Assembly (NCBI GenBank): GCA_948602995.1
Contig: CAPEBR010000003.1
Span: 1 to 64,000 of the forward strand
Direction of reading: 5' to 3'
Origin: an uncultured Dorea sp.
GTDB taxonomy: Bacteria > Bacillota > Clostridia > Lachnospirales > Lachnospiraceae
DNA length: 64,000 bases
In this document: positions 43,465 through 52,598 of the stretch, in pieces
Position numbering within the stretch: the first letter of the stretch is position 1
Layout: the number at the start of each line of letters is the position of its first letter
Notes under the pieces: generated by a model
Databases searched by the model: none
Told to the model about the DNA's origin: nothing
The model's input: the letters and a program-made list of their open reading frames with translations, nothing else
Translations under genes and position numbers: made by a program

Positions 43465-44226
43465 GTGCATACGAAGAGAATCATTCCCTGTCTGGATGTA
43501 AATAACGGACGGGTAGTAAAAGGCGTGAATTTTGTGGATCTTAAAGATGCGGGAGATCCGGTTGAAATTGGAAGGGCATATGACAGGGAAGGAGCGGATG
43601 AGCTGGTATTCCTTGATATTACGGCTTCCTCAGATGCAAGACAGACGGTGGTGGATATGGTTCGCAGGGTGGCAGAGACGGTGTTCATTCCCTTTACCGT
43701 AGGAGGCGGCATCCGTACAGTGGAGGATTTCAGGGCGCTTCTAAGGGAAGGAGCGGACAAGATCTCCATTAATTCATCAGCCATCAATACGCCGGGGCTG
43801 ATCTCGGATGCAGCGGACAAGTTCGGAAGCCAGTGTGTGGTGGTAGCAATTGACGCAAAGAGACGTGCAGACGGAAACGGCTGGAATATTTATAAAAACG
43901 GCGGGCGTATTGATGTGGGGATTGATGCCCTGGAGTGGGCGGCAAGGGTAGAAAAGCTTGGCGCAGGCGAGATTCTGCTCACCAGCATGGACTGTGACGG
44001 AACAAAGGCTGGATACGACCTGGAGCTTACAAGAGCAGTGGCAGAGGCAGTATCCATCCCGGTCATCGCGTCAGGGGGAGCAGGAAACCTGGAGCATTTT
44101 AAAGAGGCGCTTACGGACGGGAAAGCGGACGCAGCGCTGGCGGCGTCACTGTTCCATTATAAAGAGCTTGAAATCCGGGAAGTCAAGAAGTATCTGCGGG
44201 AGCAGGGGATATCTGTAAGAATGTAA
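43465..44226 (+). CDS. hisF: Imidazole glycerol phosphate synthase, cyclase subunit
   Basis: A 253-aa TIM barrel. Key residues are Asp11 in CLDVNNGRVVKG and the second catalytic Asp in VVAIDAKRR, with phosphate loops VGGGIRT and ASGGAGN. It condenses PRFAR with ammonia to give imidazole glycerol phosphate and AICAR. The start is GTG at 43465, six bases after hisH, following AGAGAAG. ung follows 69 bases later and may be co-transcribed. Confidence 0.95.
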   Translation: MHTKRIIPCLDVNNGRVVKGVNFVDLKDAGDPVEIGRAYDREGADELVFLDITASSDARQTVVDMVRRVAETVFIPFTVGGGIRTVEDFRALLREGADKISINSSAINTPGLISDAADKFGSQCVVVAIDAKRRADGNGWNIYKNGGRIDVGIDALEWAARVEKLGAGEILLTSMDCDGTKAGYDLELTRAVAEAVSIPVIASGGAGNLEHFKEALTDGKADAALAASLFHYKELEIREVKKYLREQGISVRM

Positions 44227-44295
44227 TCAGGAATTGGAAATGAATGAAGTATCTGCGGGACTTTGTCAAATCGTACAAAGAATGGGAGGAACTAT

Positions 44296-44964
44296 ATGGC
44301 AGCAATTAATAACGACTGGCTGGAAGCATTAAAAGACGAGTTTGGGAAGCCATACTATAAAAAGTTATTTCAGACCGTGAATCAGGAATATAAGACAAGG
44401 CTTGTATTTCCTCCGGCAGAGGATATCTTTAATGCATTTCATCTGACGCCTCTGCATAAGGTAAAGGTTGTGATTTTGGGGCAGGATCCATATCACAACC
44501 ATGGCCAGGCCCACGGCCTTTGCTTCTCTGTAAAAAAGGGGGTGGATATTCCGCCGTCCCTTGTCAATATTTATCAGGAGCTTCACGAGGATCTGGGCTG
44601 CAGGATCCCGGATCACGGCTGCCTGACCAAATGGGCCGAACAGGGAGTGCTGATGCTGAACACAGTACTTACCGTGCGCGCCCACCAGGCAAATTCCCAC
44701 AGGGAAATCGGATGGGAGGAATTCACAGATGCGGCAATCAGGGCGCTGAACAGCCAGGACAGGCCAGTCGTATTTATTTTGTGGGGAAGTCCCGCCCAGC
44801 GGAAGGCGCAGATGCTAAACAACCCAGACCATCTGATTCTGAAGGCGCCCCATCCAAGCCCCCTGTCAGCGTTCAGGGGCTTCTTTGGCAGTAAACCCTT
44901 CAGTCAGGCCAATGCATTCCTTGAAGCTCACGGGGTGGAGCCGGTAGACTGGCAGATTGAATAA
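44296..44964 (+). CDS. ung: Uracil-DNA glycosylase
   Basis: A 222-aa family 1 UDG. The water-activating motif GQDPYHNHGQAHGLCFS, the loop ending NTVLTVR and the leucine-loop HPSPLS are all present. It removes uracil from DNA to start base excision repair. The ATG at 44296 follows GGGAGGAACT; an in-frame start 11 codons upstream has no site. The length is normal. Confidence 0.95.
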   Translation: MAAINNDWLEALKDEFGKPYYKKLFQTVNQEYKTRLVFPPAEDIFNAFHLTPLHKVKVVILGQDPYHNHGQAHGLCFSVKKGVDIPPSLVNIYQELHEDLGCRIPDHGCLTKWAEQGVLMLNTVLTVRAHQANSHREIGWEEFTDAAIRALNSQDRPVVFILWGSPAQRKAQMLNNPDHLILKAPHPSPLSAFRGFFGSKPFSQANAFLEAHGVEPVDWQIE

Positions 44965-45036
44965 TTATACTGAGCGTCAGAACAGATGAATGCCCTGGAA
45001 AATCACAGTGTGATACCGGGCAAATCAAGACCGCAC

Positions 45037-46392
45037 TCATTTGAACAGCAGCTCCATCTTCCTGATAACAGCAAAATAACTGATGACCAGTATGACGGTG
45101 GCTCCTGTCCATGCCATGACCTCCGCATAGAAAATTCCCTTTTCTCCAATAAGTACTGGCAGAAATATGGCCGTTACTGCCCGCATGATAAACTCTGCGA
45201 TCCCAGATACCAGCGGAAGAACCGTATTTCCCATCCCCTGAATCGCGGAACGTGTAATGTGAAGAGTATAAAGGATGGGCAGGCAGATACTCATGACTGC
45301 GAGATAATAATAGGCAATCTGTAATGCCTGTCTGGCCTCCTTTGGCGTTCCCGAAATAAACCATCCAAGAATCACCCTGCCTCCAAGGAGCATGGCCCCC
45401 GCAATGATGAATGATGTAAACAGTGCAATTACAAGCGCTGCTTTAACTCCTCTGCGAATCCGTTCTGTCTTTCGGGCTCCCAGGTTCTGGCCTGTATAAG
45501 TGACCATGGCATAGCCATAAGAGGTCGCGGCAACCTCCAGCACGCCATAGAGCTTATTTGTTGCCGTAAATCCGGCGATAAAAATTACGCCGAATCCATT
45601 GACCACAAACTGCACAATCATTCCGCCTACAGAAATAATTGCATTTTGAAATGCCATTGGAAAACCTAGCAGGAAAAGGCGTAAAGGCAGATGCCTGTCC
45701 TGGAATCTGAAATGCCGGGACGAAAGCTTTAGAAGCTCTATTTTCCCAATATGGTACAGACAGAACAGGCTGGAGACAAGCTGCGCGATTAACGTGGCAG
45801 CTGCAGCCCCTGCAATCCCCCACCCAAGAACCGGCACAAATATAAGGTCTAAAATAATATTTGTGACTGCCGCTACAATCATGGCATGAAGAGGCGTCCT
45901 GCCGTCTCCTAACGAACGCAGGATGGCTGCCAGCAGATTGTATGCCATTACCACCGGAACACCCGCATACATAATTCTCAGGTACAAAAGTGCATTCTCA
46001 AGTATTTCCGGGGGAGTCTGAAGAAACATCAGGACGGGACGCGAAAGAAGCTGTCCGGTTACAAGAAGGAAGACGGAGAAAAAGAGAGAAAGAACCGCAG
46101 AATTTCCCACGCTTTTTCGCAGATCCTCATATTTCTTCGCGCCGAACTCCTGCGCCATCAGAATCCCGAACCCCTGTGTGAAACCCTGGATGACGCCAAG
46201 CATCATCCAGTTCATCCAGTCTGCTGCCCCCAGGGCGGCAAGGGCTCCTACACCGAGAAACTTCCCAACTACCATAGTGTCTACCACAGTATAAAGCTGC
46301 TGGAAAACATTGCCCACCATCAGGGGCAGTGCAAAAGAAAAAATAAGGGAAGAGGGACGTCCCTCTGTCATGCTTTTAATATGTGATGTCAT
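45037..46392 (-). CDS. MATE family efflux transporter
   Basis: A 451-aa membrane protein with twelve hydrophobic helices in two related halves. The N-terminus is typical of MATE exporters: LIFSFALPLMVGNVFQQLYT then VDTMVVGKFLG. Members export drugs or metabolites using sodium or proton gradients. GAGGTG precedes the ATG at 46392. A 16-bp palindrome lies between the -10 and the gene, so a MarR- or TetR-type repressor probably controls it; no such gene is adjacent. Confidence 0.92.
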   Translation of the reverse strand: MTSHIKSMTEGRPSSLIFSFALPLMVGNVFQQLYTVVDTMVVGKFLGVGALAALGAADWMNWMMLGVIQGFTQGFGILMAQEFGAKKYEDLRKSVGNSAVLSLFFSVFLLVTGQLLSRPVLMFLQTPPEILENALLYLRIMYAGVPVVMAYNLLAAILRSLGDGRTPLHAMIVAAVTNIILDLIFVPVLGWGIAGAAAATLIAQLVSSLFCLYHIGKIELLKLSSRHFRFQDRHLPLRLFLLGFPMAFQNAIISVGGMIVQFVVNGFGVIFIAGFTATNKLYGVLEVAATSYGYAMVTYTGQNLGARKTERIRRGVKAALVIALFTSFIIAGAMLLGGRVILGWFISGTPKEARQALQIAYYYLAVMSICLPILYTLHITRSAIQGMGNTVLPLVSGIAEFIMRAVTAIFLPVLIGEKGIFYAEVMAWTGATVILVISYFAVIRKMELLFK

Positions 46393-46410
46393 AGATTCAC
46401 CTCGATTAAT

Positions 46411-46461
46411 GTAAACAATTGTTTGCTTTACTATTATATCTTTAAAGCATGTTGCTGTAAA
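46411..46461 (-). promoter_or_regulatory. MATE gene promoter with overlapping palindromic operator
   Basis: On the minus strand TTTACA (46461-46456) and TATAAT (46438-46433) are 17 bases apart. Just downstream is GYAAACAATTGTTTRC at 46411-46426, a near-perfect palindrome centred on CAATTG where a repressor would block initiation. Confidence 0.65.
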
Positions 46462-46470
46462 GATGATTAT

Positions 46471-46506
46471 TGGGGACGGGGCATTTTTAAAAATGCCCCG
46501 TCCCCA
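46471..46506. repeat. GGGGACGGGG-type palindrome, copy 4
   Basis: TGGGGACGGGGCATTTTT pairs with AAAAATGCCCCGTCCCCA. It lies exactly at the left edge of an ATPase gene fragment, which suggests it was involved in the rearrangement that truncated that gene. Confidence 0.88.
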
Positions 46507-46743
46507 GAGGATGAGCTTTCATCTGGCATTGGAACTTTGGCACAGCGTGATAAAAATTATTTTATTCGTGACGGACGTTTGGATATGGACATGACGCTAA
46601 AAAAATTTGTGGAGTATTTTGCAGATATTTACAGCGGCAGCGATGACAGATTTATTGAAAAACATGGGCGGAAAAACGATTGTAGAAACGGTTGTGTAGC
46701 CAGACTGGGGAGAAAAGTCATGAAGAGAATGTGTAACCAATAG
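46507..46743 (+). pseudogene. Fragment of an ATPase/PD-(D/E)XK-type gene
   Basis: The frame reads DGRLDMDMTLKKFVEYFADI and DDRFIEKHGRK, which matches the region before the nuclease domain in a large family of ATP-binding proteins of gut Clostridia. Upstream sequence is replaced by the palindrome at 46471-46506. After HGRK the reading is shifted and meaningless. The tail runs into a tandem repeat. Confidence 0.65.
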
Positions 46744-46813
46744 ATAAAACTCCTAACGAAAATGTGTAAACAGAGGATAAAACTCCTAACGAAAATGTGT
46801 ATATTACGTTGCG
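46728..46813. repeat. 33-bp direct tandem repeat (two full units and a short one)
   Basis: Units of 33 bases start at 46728 and 46761, each with GATAAAACTCCTAACGAA at its end. A 20-base degenerate unit (46794-46813) and a further AATGTATATAATAAG follow. The AATGTGTA word recurs four times at unit starts. They lead into the promoter region of the next gene. No spacers are present, so this is not a CRISPR array. Confidence 0.75.
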
Positions 46814-46905
46814 AAAATGTATATAATAAGATATAATGATGGAACAGGCATCAGTATAGCCATTGACACTCATATCCTGGAATCAATGCAGAGGAGGTGC
46901 GCACC

Positions 46906-48207
46906 TTGTACCGCAAGCTTATGGAAAGTCTGAAAAAATGGAAAGATGATCCGGCAAAAAAGCCTGTGATTATCAGGGGAGCAAGGCAGGTTGGCAAGAC
47001 ATGGCTGATGAAGGAATTCGGGCGGACATGTTACGAGAAATGTGCATATATTTCTATGGATGAAAATGAAGTGATGCAGGATGTATTCCGCGATGCGTTC
47101 GATATAGAACGCATTATTTCTGCATTGGAGATTGCGGTTGGATTTAAGATAACCCCGGAGGATACGCTGATTATTTTTGATGAAGTTCAGGAAATTCCGA
47201 GAGCGCTAAAATCTCTAAAATATTTTTGCGAAAACGCCCCGGAATATCATGTGGCAGCGGCAGGTTCGCTTTTAGGCGTTGCTTTACATGAAGGTACATC
47301 ATTTCCGGTAGGAAAGGTGGAGTTTTTAGACCTTTATCCATTAGATTATCAGGAATTTCTCTGTGCCTGCGGTGAAGAGCCGCTTACTGAGCTTTTGAAG
47401 TCCGGTGACACAAGAATGATTACGGTTTTTAGAAATAAGTACATTGATTACCTGAAAATGTATTATTATGTCGGAGGAATGCCGGAAGCAGTCGTAACAT
47501 ACTTAAAGTCAAGGGATCTAAAAAAAGTGCGTGTGGTACAGAACAGGCTGCTCAGTGCTTATGAGAATGATTTTTCAAAGCATGCTCCGGCAGAGATCGT
47601 CACGAGAATCCGGATGCTTTGGAATTCCATTCCTACCCAGTTGGCAAGGGAGAATAAGAAATTCGTATATGGTCTGGTGCGGGAAGGCGCAAGAGCGAGG
47701 GAATATGAGGTGGCTATTACATGGCTTGCTGACTGCGGGCTTGTCTACAGGATTAACCGTATAAAAAAGCCGGATTTCCCGCTGCGTGCATACCAGGATT
47801 TCCGCGCGTTTAAATTATTCATCGTAGATATTGGTCTTCTTGGTGCAATGACAAGGCTGGGTGCAAAGCTTATTCTGGAAGGAAACCGTATGTTTGAGGA
47901 GTTTAAGGGAGCGCTTACAGAGCAGTATGTGCTGCAGCAGCTGGTGAACGACCCGGAGAATGATATTTTCTACTGGTCATCCGATACAACACCGTCAGAG
48001 GTTGACTTTATCTTGCAGAATGAAGATGGGATTGTGCCGGTTGAAGTGAAGGCCGAGGAGAATCTTCAGGCTAAAAGTCTTCGGTTTTTTTGTGAGAAAT
48101 TCCGGATCGGGAAGGCGGTAAGAACCTCCATGTCGAACTACAGAAAACAGGAATGGATGGTAAACGTTCCGCTGTATTTAGTCGGAGAGATGGGGAAATA
48201 TATATAA
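46906..48207 (+). CDS. AAA_14 ATPase with C-terminal DUF4143 domain
   Basis: A 433-aa protein. The N-terminal AAA part has Walker A RGARQVGKTWLMKEF, Walker B TLIIFDEVQE and a sensor AAGSLLGVAL. The C-terminal DUF4143 domain has SEVDFILQNEDGIVPVEVKA, a PD-(D/E)XK-like signature. This family is abundant and multi-copy in anaerobes; its role is unknown. I chose TTG at 46906 because GAGGAGGTG lies 6 bases before it; the GTG at 46897 is part of that site. It stands alone. Confidence 0.88.
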   Translation: MYRKLMESLKKWKDDPAKKPVIIRGARQVGKTWLMKEFGRTCYEKCAYISMDENEVMQDVFRDAFDIERIISALEIAVGFKITPEDTLIIFDEVQEIPRALKSLKYFCENAPEYHVAAAGSLLGVALHEGTSFPVGKVEFLDLYPLDYQEFLCACGEEPLTELLKSGDTRMITVFRNKYIDYLKMYYYVGGMPEAVVTYLKSRDLKKVRVVQNRLLSAYENDFSKHAPAEIVTRIRMLWNSIPTQLARENKKFVYGLVREGARAREYEVAITWLADCGLVYRINRIKKPDFPLRAYQDFRAFKLFIVDIGLLGAMTRLGAKLILEGNRMFEEFKGALTEQYVLQQLVNDPENDIFYWSSDTTPSEVDFILQNEDGIVPVEVKAEENLQAKSLRFFCEKFRIGKAVRTSMSNYRKQEWMVNVPLYLVGEMGKYI

Positions 48208-48278
48208 TACCTGTCTACACCTGTGATATTCGAGGAAGAAAATCAATATTGCCTTTAAAGCGTAGCTGCGAGCGCAGG

Positions 48279-49775
48279 TTATGAAGGCGACGGCCAGTGG
48301 ATACGCGCCCATACATTCACATCCGTAATCTGCAGCATTCCTAGTATCTGAAAAGAGATATACAGCTGTGCAACCAGAGTGATGTCATCCAGATCCAGTT
48401 TAAAATCATCCCGGATTTTGGAAATGCGGTTATACATTGTATTCGTATGGATATACAGCACCTGTGCTGCAAGCCGGATAGAGCCGTTGGCAAGGATATA
48501 TGCTGACAGTGTGTTAAGGTAATCCGTATTGTTTGTTCTGTCATACTGCAGGATGTAGAGAAGAGTTGGATGACAGAAATCAATCAGCTTGATCTTACTG
48601 CTCTTTGAGACAATTTCCAAAAGATGAGTAATGGAAAAATCCGTATACTTTACCACCCTGTAATTCATCGTATAATGATAGAATTTATTAATTTCAATCG
48701 CCTTAACGCTCTGACCAAAAAAAGTACTTAGCATGGTTATTTCAGAAAATCCATTGCTGATCCCGGCGCACATATTGCAGTCTTTTAAATAATCAGACAA
48801 AGCATTCAGGCAGGAGGCATCTGGCTGCTCAAAATAATGGCATCCGAGTATCGCCACAATATAGTCCTGATGGTTATAGAGTTTCGCAGTTCCCAGGATC
48901 GCCTGGATCTTTGTATAGTCCGGCAGCTGGCGGCTTTTATGCTGTCTGTCTATTGCAAGGACATAATACTGTTCATGCTCCTTCCATCCTGCTTCCGTTA
49001 ACTGTATCCTGGCGGAAGCAGGCGATGCAGGAAGTGAGTCAAGGAGATTTAAAATAAGCTCATCCAGTGTCCCGGAGGGCGCACTGGGTCTGAGCGTGAT
49101 GATTCCATTATGCTTAGTAAGTGCATTGCAGACAGAGATCATATAGTGAAGGCTGTCCTGTCTGTAGCGGAACTTGTTCTGCTCTATGATACATAAATAT
49201 TCTGTTTTTCCAAAACCTTCCCGTTCTATTATTCCAATAAATATATTGCTTTGAAAATCCTCTGATCCGTCAATCTTGATCAGGGCTTCTTTTCTGTCAG
49301 AAAGCAGCGCACGCTTTATCATCCCCATGAATGCGTCATCCATTCTGATGCCAAAACCATCAGAGTGAATGCGTTGAACCAGCTGGTCGTTAAGAAGAAC
49401 CACAGGATTATGCTCTAAAATGCTGCTGCAGATACGAATCAGTCTGAAATAGGCCGGAGTATTCATAAGCTCTTCGTAAAACTGCAGGAGCAGAGCTTCC
49501 TTCTGCTGATGCCACAGCAGATAATCGCAGCACAGGGTAAGAACCTGGCGGAAATCATCCGGGGACGTAAAGAGTATGCAGTTCAGCCTGTCCTTCTGCA
49601 GGGAAATAAGAGCAGTGTCAGAGGAAATATAAAAGACTCCGTTCTGGGAGTGGGCAGGAAAGTCTTCCGGGAGCTCTGAAACAGCATAGACCGCCTCAAA
49701 TTCGGAACCATAATACTGAAAGGTAATATTTTTGGAATGGAGGCGGGATAATAAATCTTTCACTAATAATGACAT
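48279..49775 (-). CDS. PucR/CdaR-family transcription regulator
   Basis: A 498-aa regulator. The N-terminus (MSLLVKDLLSRL...) is a PucR-type sensory domain and the middle a GGDEF-like regulatory region. The C-terminal HTH_30 reads SIRLAAQVLYIHTNTMYNRISKIRDDFKLDL. PucR proteins usually activate catabolic genes for purines or other nitrogen compounds. The ATG at 49775 follows GAGGAATATGCC; an in-frame start 30 codons earlier is unsupported. It is divergent from the symporter/amidohydrolase/reductase cluster and is the best candidate for its regulator. Confidence 0.85.
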   Translation of the reverse strand: MSLLVKDLLSRLHSKNITFQYYGSEFEAVYAVSELPEDFPAHSQNGVFYISSDTALISLQKDRLNCILFTSPDDFRQVLTLCCDYLLWHQQKEALLLQFYEELMNTPAYFRLIRICSSILEHNPVVLLNDQLVQRIHSDGFGIRMDDAFMGMIKRALLSDRKEALIKIDGSEDFQSNIFIGIIEREGFGKTEYLCIIEQNKFRYRQDSLHYMISVCNALTKHNGIITLRPSAPSGTLDELILNLLDSLPASPASARIQLTEAGWKEHEQYYVLAIDRQHKSRQLPDYTKIQAILGTAKLYNHQDYIVAILGCHYFEQPDASCLNALSDYLKDCNMCAGISNGFSEITMLSTFFGQSVKAIEINKFYHYTMNYRVVKYTDFSITHLLEIVSKSSKIKLIDFCHPTLLYILQYDRTNNTDYLNTLSAYILANGSIRLAAQVLYIHTNTMYNRISKIRDDFKLDLDDITLVAQLYISFQILGMLQITDVNVWARIHWPSPS

Positions 49776-49890
49776 GGCATATTCCTCATAGCAGATTAAA
49801 CTAAATCTAAATAAATCTATTGCTTCTATCAATATCAGTATAGTATATACCAATATTTTACACAAGTATCAAAAAAATTAGATAATCCTC

Positions 49891-49937
49891 TGTGAATATG
49901 TTCACAATGAACAAATGAGATATGTAAATTGTGCACA
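49891..49937. promoter_or_regulatory. Two palindromes in the divergent PucR/symporter region
   Basis: TGTGAATATGTTCACA (49891-49906) is a perfect inverted repeat of the Crp/Fnr shape TGTGA-N6-TCACA. TGTGCACA (49930-49937) lies 23 bases further right. Either could bind the PucR-type activator or a Crp-family regulator that controls the catabolic cluster. Confidence 0.5.
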
Positions 49938-50015
49938 TTGAAGTAAATGAAGAAAGGATTAAAATAGAACACATCAATAATTATATAGAGAATTCTAATG
50001 AAAGGAGAGAAATGT

Positions 50016-50171
50016 ATGCATATTTCAGGAATGCCTATGTCAGTTGCAAGTCTGTTTGTTATAACAGTCATTGTGATTCCGGTGATTTCAGAGCTTGTCC
50101 TCCACTCAAAATGGTGGAAAGAAAAATCAGAATACTACTTTGCATTTAACCAGCCAGAGGAGCATGAGTAG
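50016..50171 (+). CDS. 51-aa membrane protein, probable symporter accessory peptide
   Basis: A short gene with a strong ribosome site (AAAGGAGAG) before the ATG at 50016. It encodes one hydrophobic helix (SVASLFVITVIVIPVISELV, about residues 9-28) and a charged, aromatic tail (SKWWKEKSEYYFAFNQ). It stands 80 bases before the sodium:solute symporter gene. Small single-helix partners are known beside such symporters. An overlapping longer frame with another start is not supported. Confidence 0.65.
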   Translation: MHISGMPMSVASLFVITVIVIPVISELVLHSKWWKEKSEYYFAFNQPEEHE

Positions 50172-50251
50172 AAAGCCGAAGCTATGGGGTAAACAGTAAA
50201 AAAGAATAGAGAACATGTAGATAAAGTGATTTTGTGAAGAGGGAATGAAGT

Positions 50252-51760
50252 ATGAAATTAGGTATCGTTCAAATCGCAATGGCGGTAATCTATCTGTTTA
50301 TTATCGTCGGTGTAGGGCTTGTAATGAGCCGGAAGGTGAAATCATCAGATGATTTCTGGGTAGGAGGAAGAAATGTAGGACCGATTGCGACCGCAGTGTC
50401 TTACTGCGCGGCATATGTAAGCACATCGGCAATTATTGGAAGCACATCCATGTATTATCTTTATGGAATGGGATATGCGGGACTGGAGACAATGCTAAGT
50501 GTACTGTTATGCTGTTTCGCGATCTTTGTCATACTGGGACCGAAGGTGAGGGCGCTGTCAGAAAGGCTGGATGTTGTGTCAATGTCTGGATTCCTTGCCA
50601 TCCGCTACAGTTCAAATAAGCTCAGGCTGCTATGCGGAACCCTGGTTGCAGTTATGATGATTCCCTATGCGGTTGCTGCGACAAAGGGAATCGGGGACAC
50701 GATTAATGCAGTAGCAGGGATTCCGTATATTACAGCGATTATCATTTTATGTATTGTGGCATGCCTCTATCTGATTACCTCCGGATACTGGGGAGTTGCA
50801 ACAACAGACCTGATCCAGGGTATTACAATTGCTATATCAGTAGTTGCAGTGGCAGCCACCGTACTAATTGCAACAGGAGGTATTACGCCGATTACAGAAT
50901 ATATGACGGCAGAGCATCCGTCTAAGCTTACAGTATCGGGCGGTCTTCCTTTCCTTACCATAGTCAGCTACGCAGGAGTATGGCCGTTTATTGCCTTTGG
51001 GCAGCCGCAGCTTATGACCAAATTTATGGGTCTTAAGGATTCCCGTACGGTAAGTTCCGTAATTCGGGTGGGGGTTGCCTGGATGATCGTCTTTATGTTT
51101 GCACTGACGATTATCGGAGGCGGGGCATTCTATCTGTTCCGGGGAAAAGAATTTGACAATATTGACATGATTGTACCTATGACCGTGGCAAATTACAGTG
51201 GAACCTTTGTGTCAGGGCTGTTCCTGTGCGGGATTCTTGCGGCAGGCCTTTCGACACTGGTGGCGCTTGTACTGACCTCGTCATCAGCAGTAGCAAAGGA
51301 CATCTATGAAGATTTCGGAGGAAAGGTTACCGGGAAGAAGATTGAGGCAAAGAAGTCAGTGAACATTTCCCGTGTAGTAACCGGAATTGTACTTCTTATT
51401 GTAGCAGCCGTAAGTATTAATCCGCCGGACTTTGTATGGTCATTATCTACCATGGCGGCAGGAACCATGGGAGCAGCCTTTACCGCACCGGTAATCCTGG
51501 GACTGTACTGGAAGCGCGCCACAACACAGGGCTGCTATGCCTCTGTGATTGGAGGAGCCGGAGCTGCAATTGTCTGGTACATGGCAGGACTAACAACGGT
51601 CATCCATTCATTTGTACCGGGAATCGCAGTATCCTTTGTCCTGATGGTGGTAGTTTCACTCATGACAAAACCAATGTCAGAGGAACATGTAGAAGTATTT
51701 TTCGAACCGGGCTGCAGCAGAGAAAGGATCCAGACAGCGATCAAGAGCGCGGATCAGTAA
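50252..51760 (+). CDS. Sodium:solute symporter (SSS family)
   Basis: A 502-aa membrane protein with about 13 hydrophobic helices. Family features include VGVGLVMSRKVKSSDDFWVGGR at the start, SYCAAYVSTSAIIGSTSMYY, GYWGVATTDLIQGI and GLSTLVALVLTSSSAVAKDI (second sodium-site region). It imports an organic solute such as a carboxylate, amino acid or betaine with sodium. It heads the catabolic cluster downstream, so the substrate is probably what the creatininase-family enzyme or the reductase uses. GAGGGAATGAAG precedes the ATG. Confidence 0.92.
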   Translation: MKLGIVQIAMAVIYLFIIVGVGLVMSRKVKSSDDFWVGGRNVGPIATAVSYCAAYVSTSAIIGSTSMYYLYGMGYAGLETMLSVLLCCFAIFVILGPKVRALSERLDVVSMSGFLAIRYSSNKLRLLCGTLVAVMMIPYAVAATKGIGDTINAVAGIPYITAIIILCIVACLYLITSGYWGVATTDLIQGITIAISVVAVAATVLIATGGITPITEYMTAEHPSKLTVSGGLPFLTIVSYAGVWPFIAFGQPQLMTKFMGLKDSRTVSSVIRVGVAWMIVFMFALTIIGGGAFYLFRGKEFDNIDMIVPMTVANYSGTFVSGLFLCGILAAGLSTLVALVLTSSSAVAKDIYEDFGGKVTGKKIEAKKSVNISRVVTGIVLLIVAAVSINPPDFVWSLSTMAAGTMGAAFTAPVILGLYWKRATTQGCYASVIGGAGAAIVWYMAGLTTVIHSFVPGIAVSFVLMVVVSLMTKPMSEEHVEVFFEPGCSRERIQTAIKSADQ

Positions 51761-51875
51761 ATGAGTACTCGGAATAGAAACGGGAGGAAAATTGGCGGGC
51801 TTTATTCCCGGGCTGCACAGGAGCAGTCACTACATGGGGCGAAGGAGTGGTGTATAAATTTGAAAGGAGAAAAAT

Positions 51876-52580
51876 ATGTCAGCGGAATTAAAGGAATTAG
51901 TCAATAGTCCATTCTTGTGGATTATTACAGTAGGGGGATTATGTCTTGTTTTTGGATTAGCATTACTTTTTATTATTCGGAGTATTAAGGCAGCGCCCCA
52001 TGTGGGTGTTACAAAGGAACAGGTTCATATTACACTGAAGACTGCGTGCGTCTCGGCAATCGGGCCGTCTATCGTCATAGCGGTCGGTATGATTTCCCTG
52101 TTGGTGGTGGCGGGTGCGCCTACGGCGCTGCTGAGGCTGTCGGTATGTGGAAATGTTGGTTATGAGGTACAGGCCGTGGGTGTGGCAGCCGGTCAGTTCG
52201 GGGCGGATGGAACTGCCGCTTCCCTGACTTCGGAGATTTTTCAGACAGCGCTGTTCATTGCGGCGCTTGGCTGTATCGGCTATCTGATTATTCCGGTACT
52301 TTTTGTGACCAAGTTTGATAAAGTTATTCAGAAGGTAGGCGGAAAGGACATGACCATGATGATGGTCATTTGCAATGCGGCGATTCTCGGATGCTACGCA
52401 TATGTAGATGCGCCATATATCCTGAGAATGGACAATTCTACCGTAGCACTTATTGTCGGATTTATTGTAACACTGGGGGTACAGCAGTTTGTGAAGAAGA
52501 CTGGGAAGAAGGGACTGCTTCAATGGAATCTTCTGATTTCCATGCTCTGTGGAATGATTGCCGGGGCAATTGCAGGATAA
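51876..52580 (+). CDS. DUF5058 family membrane protein
   Basis: A 234-aa integral membrane protein with about six helices, starting ELKELVNSPFLWIITVGGLC, which matches DUF5058. It also has GPSIVIAVGMISLLVVAGAP and conserved small residues. The family is unstudied. It pairs with the next gene (18-base gap), and the two look like a two-subunit transporter. AAAGGAGAAA precedes the ATG. It may provide a second route for substrate or product of the cluster. Confidence 0.8.
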   Translation: MSAELKELVNSPFLWIITVGGLCLVFGLALLFIIRSIKAAPHVGVTKEQVHITLKTACVSAIGPSIVIAVGMISLLVVAGAPTALLRLSVCGNVGYEVQAVGVAAGQFGADGTAASLTSEIFQTALFIAALGCIGYLIIPVLFVTKFDKVIQKVGGKDMTMMMVICNAAILGCYAYVDAPYILRMDNSTVALIVGFIVTLGVQQFVKKTGKKGLLQWNLLISMLCGMIAGAIAG

Positions 52581-52598
52581 GGGGAGGAGAGCGAAAGA

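Noticed and set aside
46728..46827. Possible CRISPR array
   Set aside because: Only two full direct repeats without unique spacers and no cas genes nearby; it is a simple tandem repeat.
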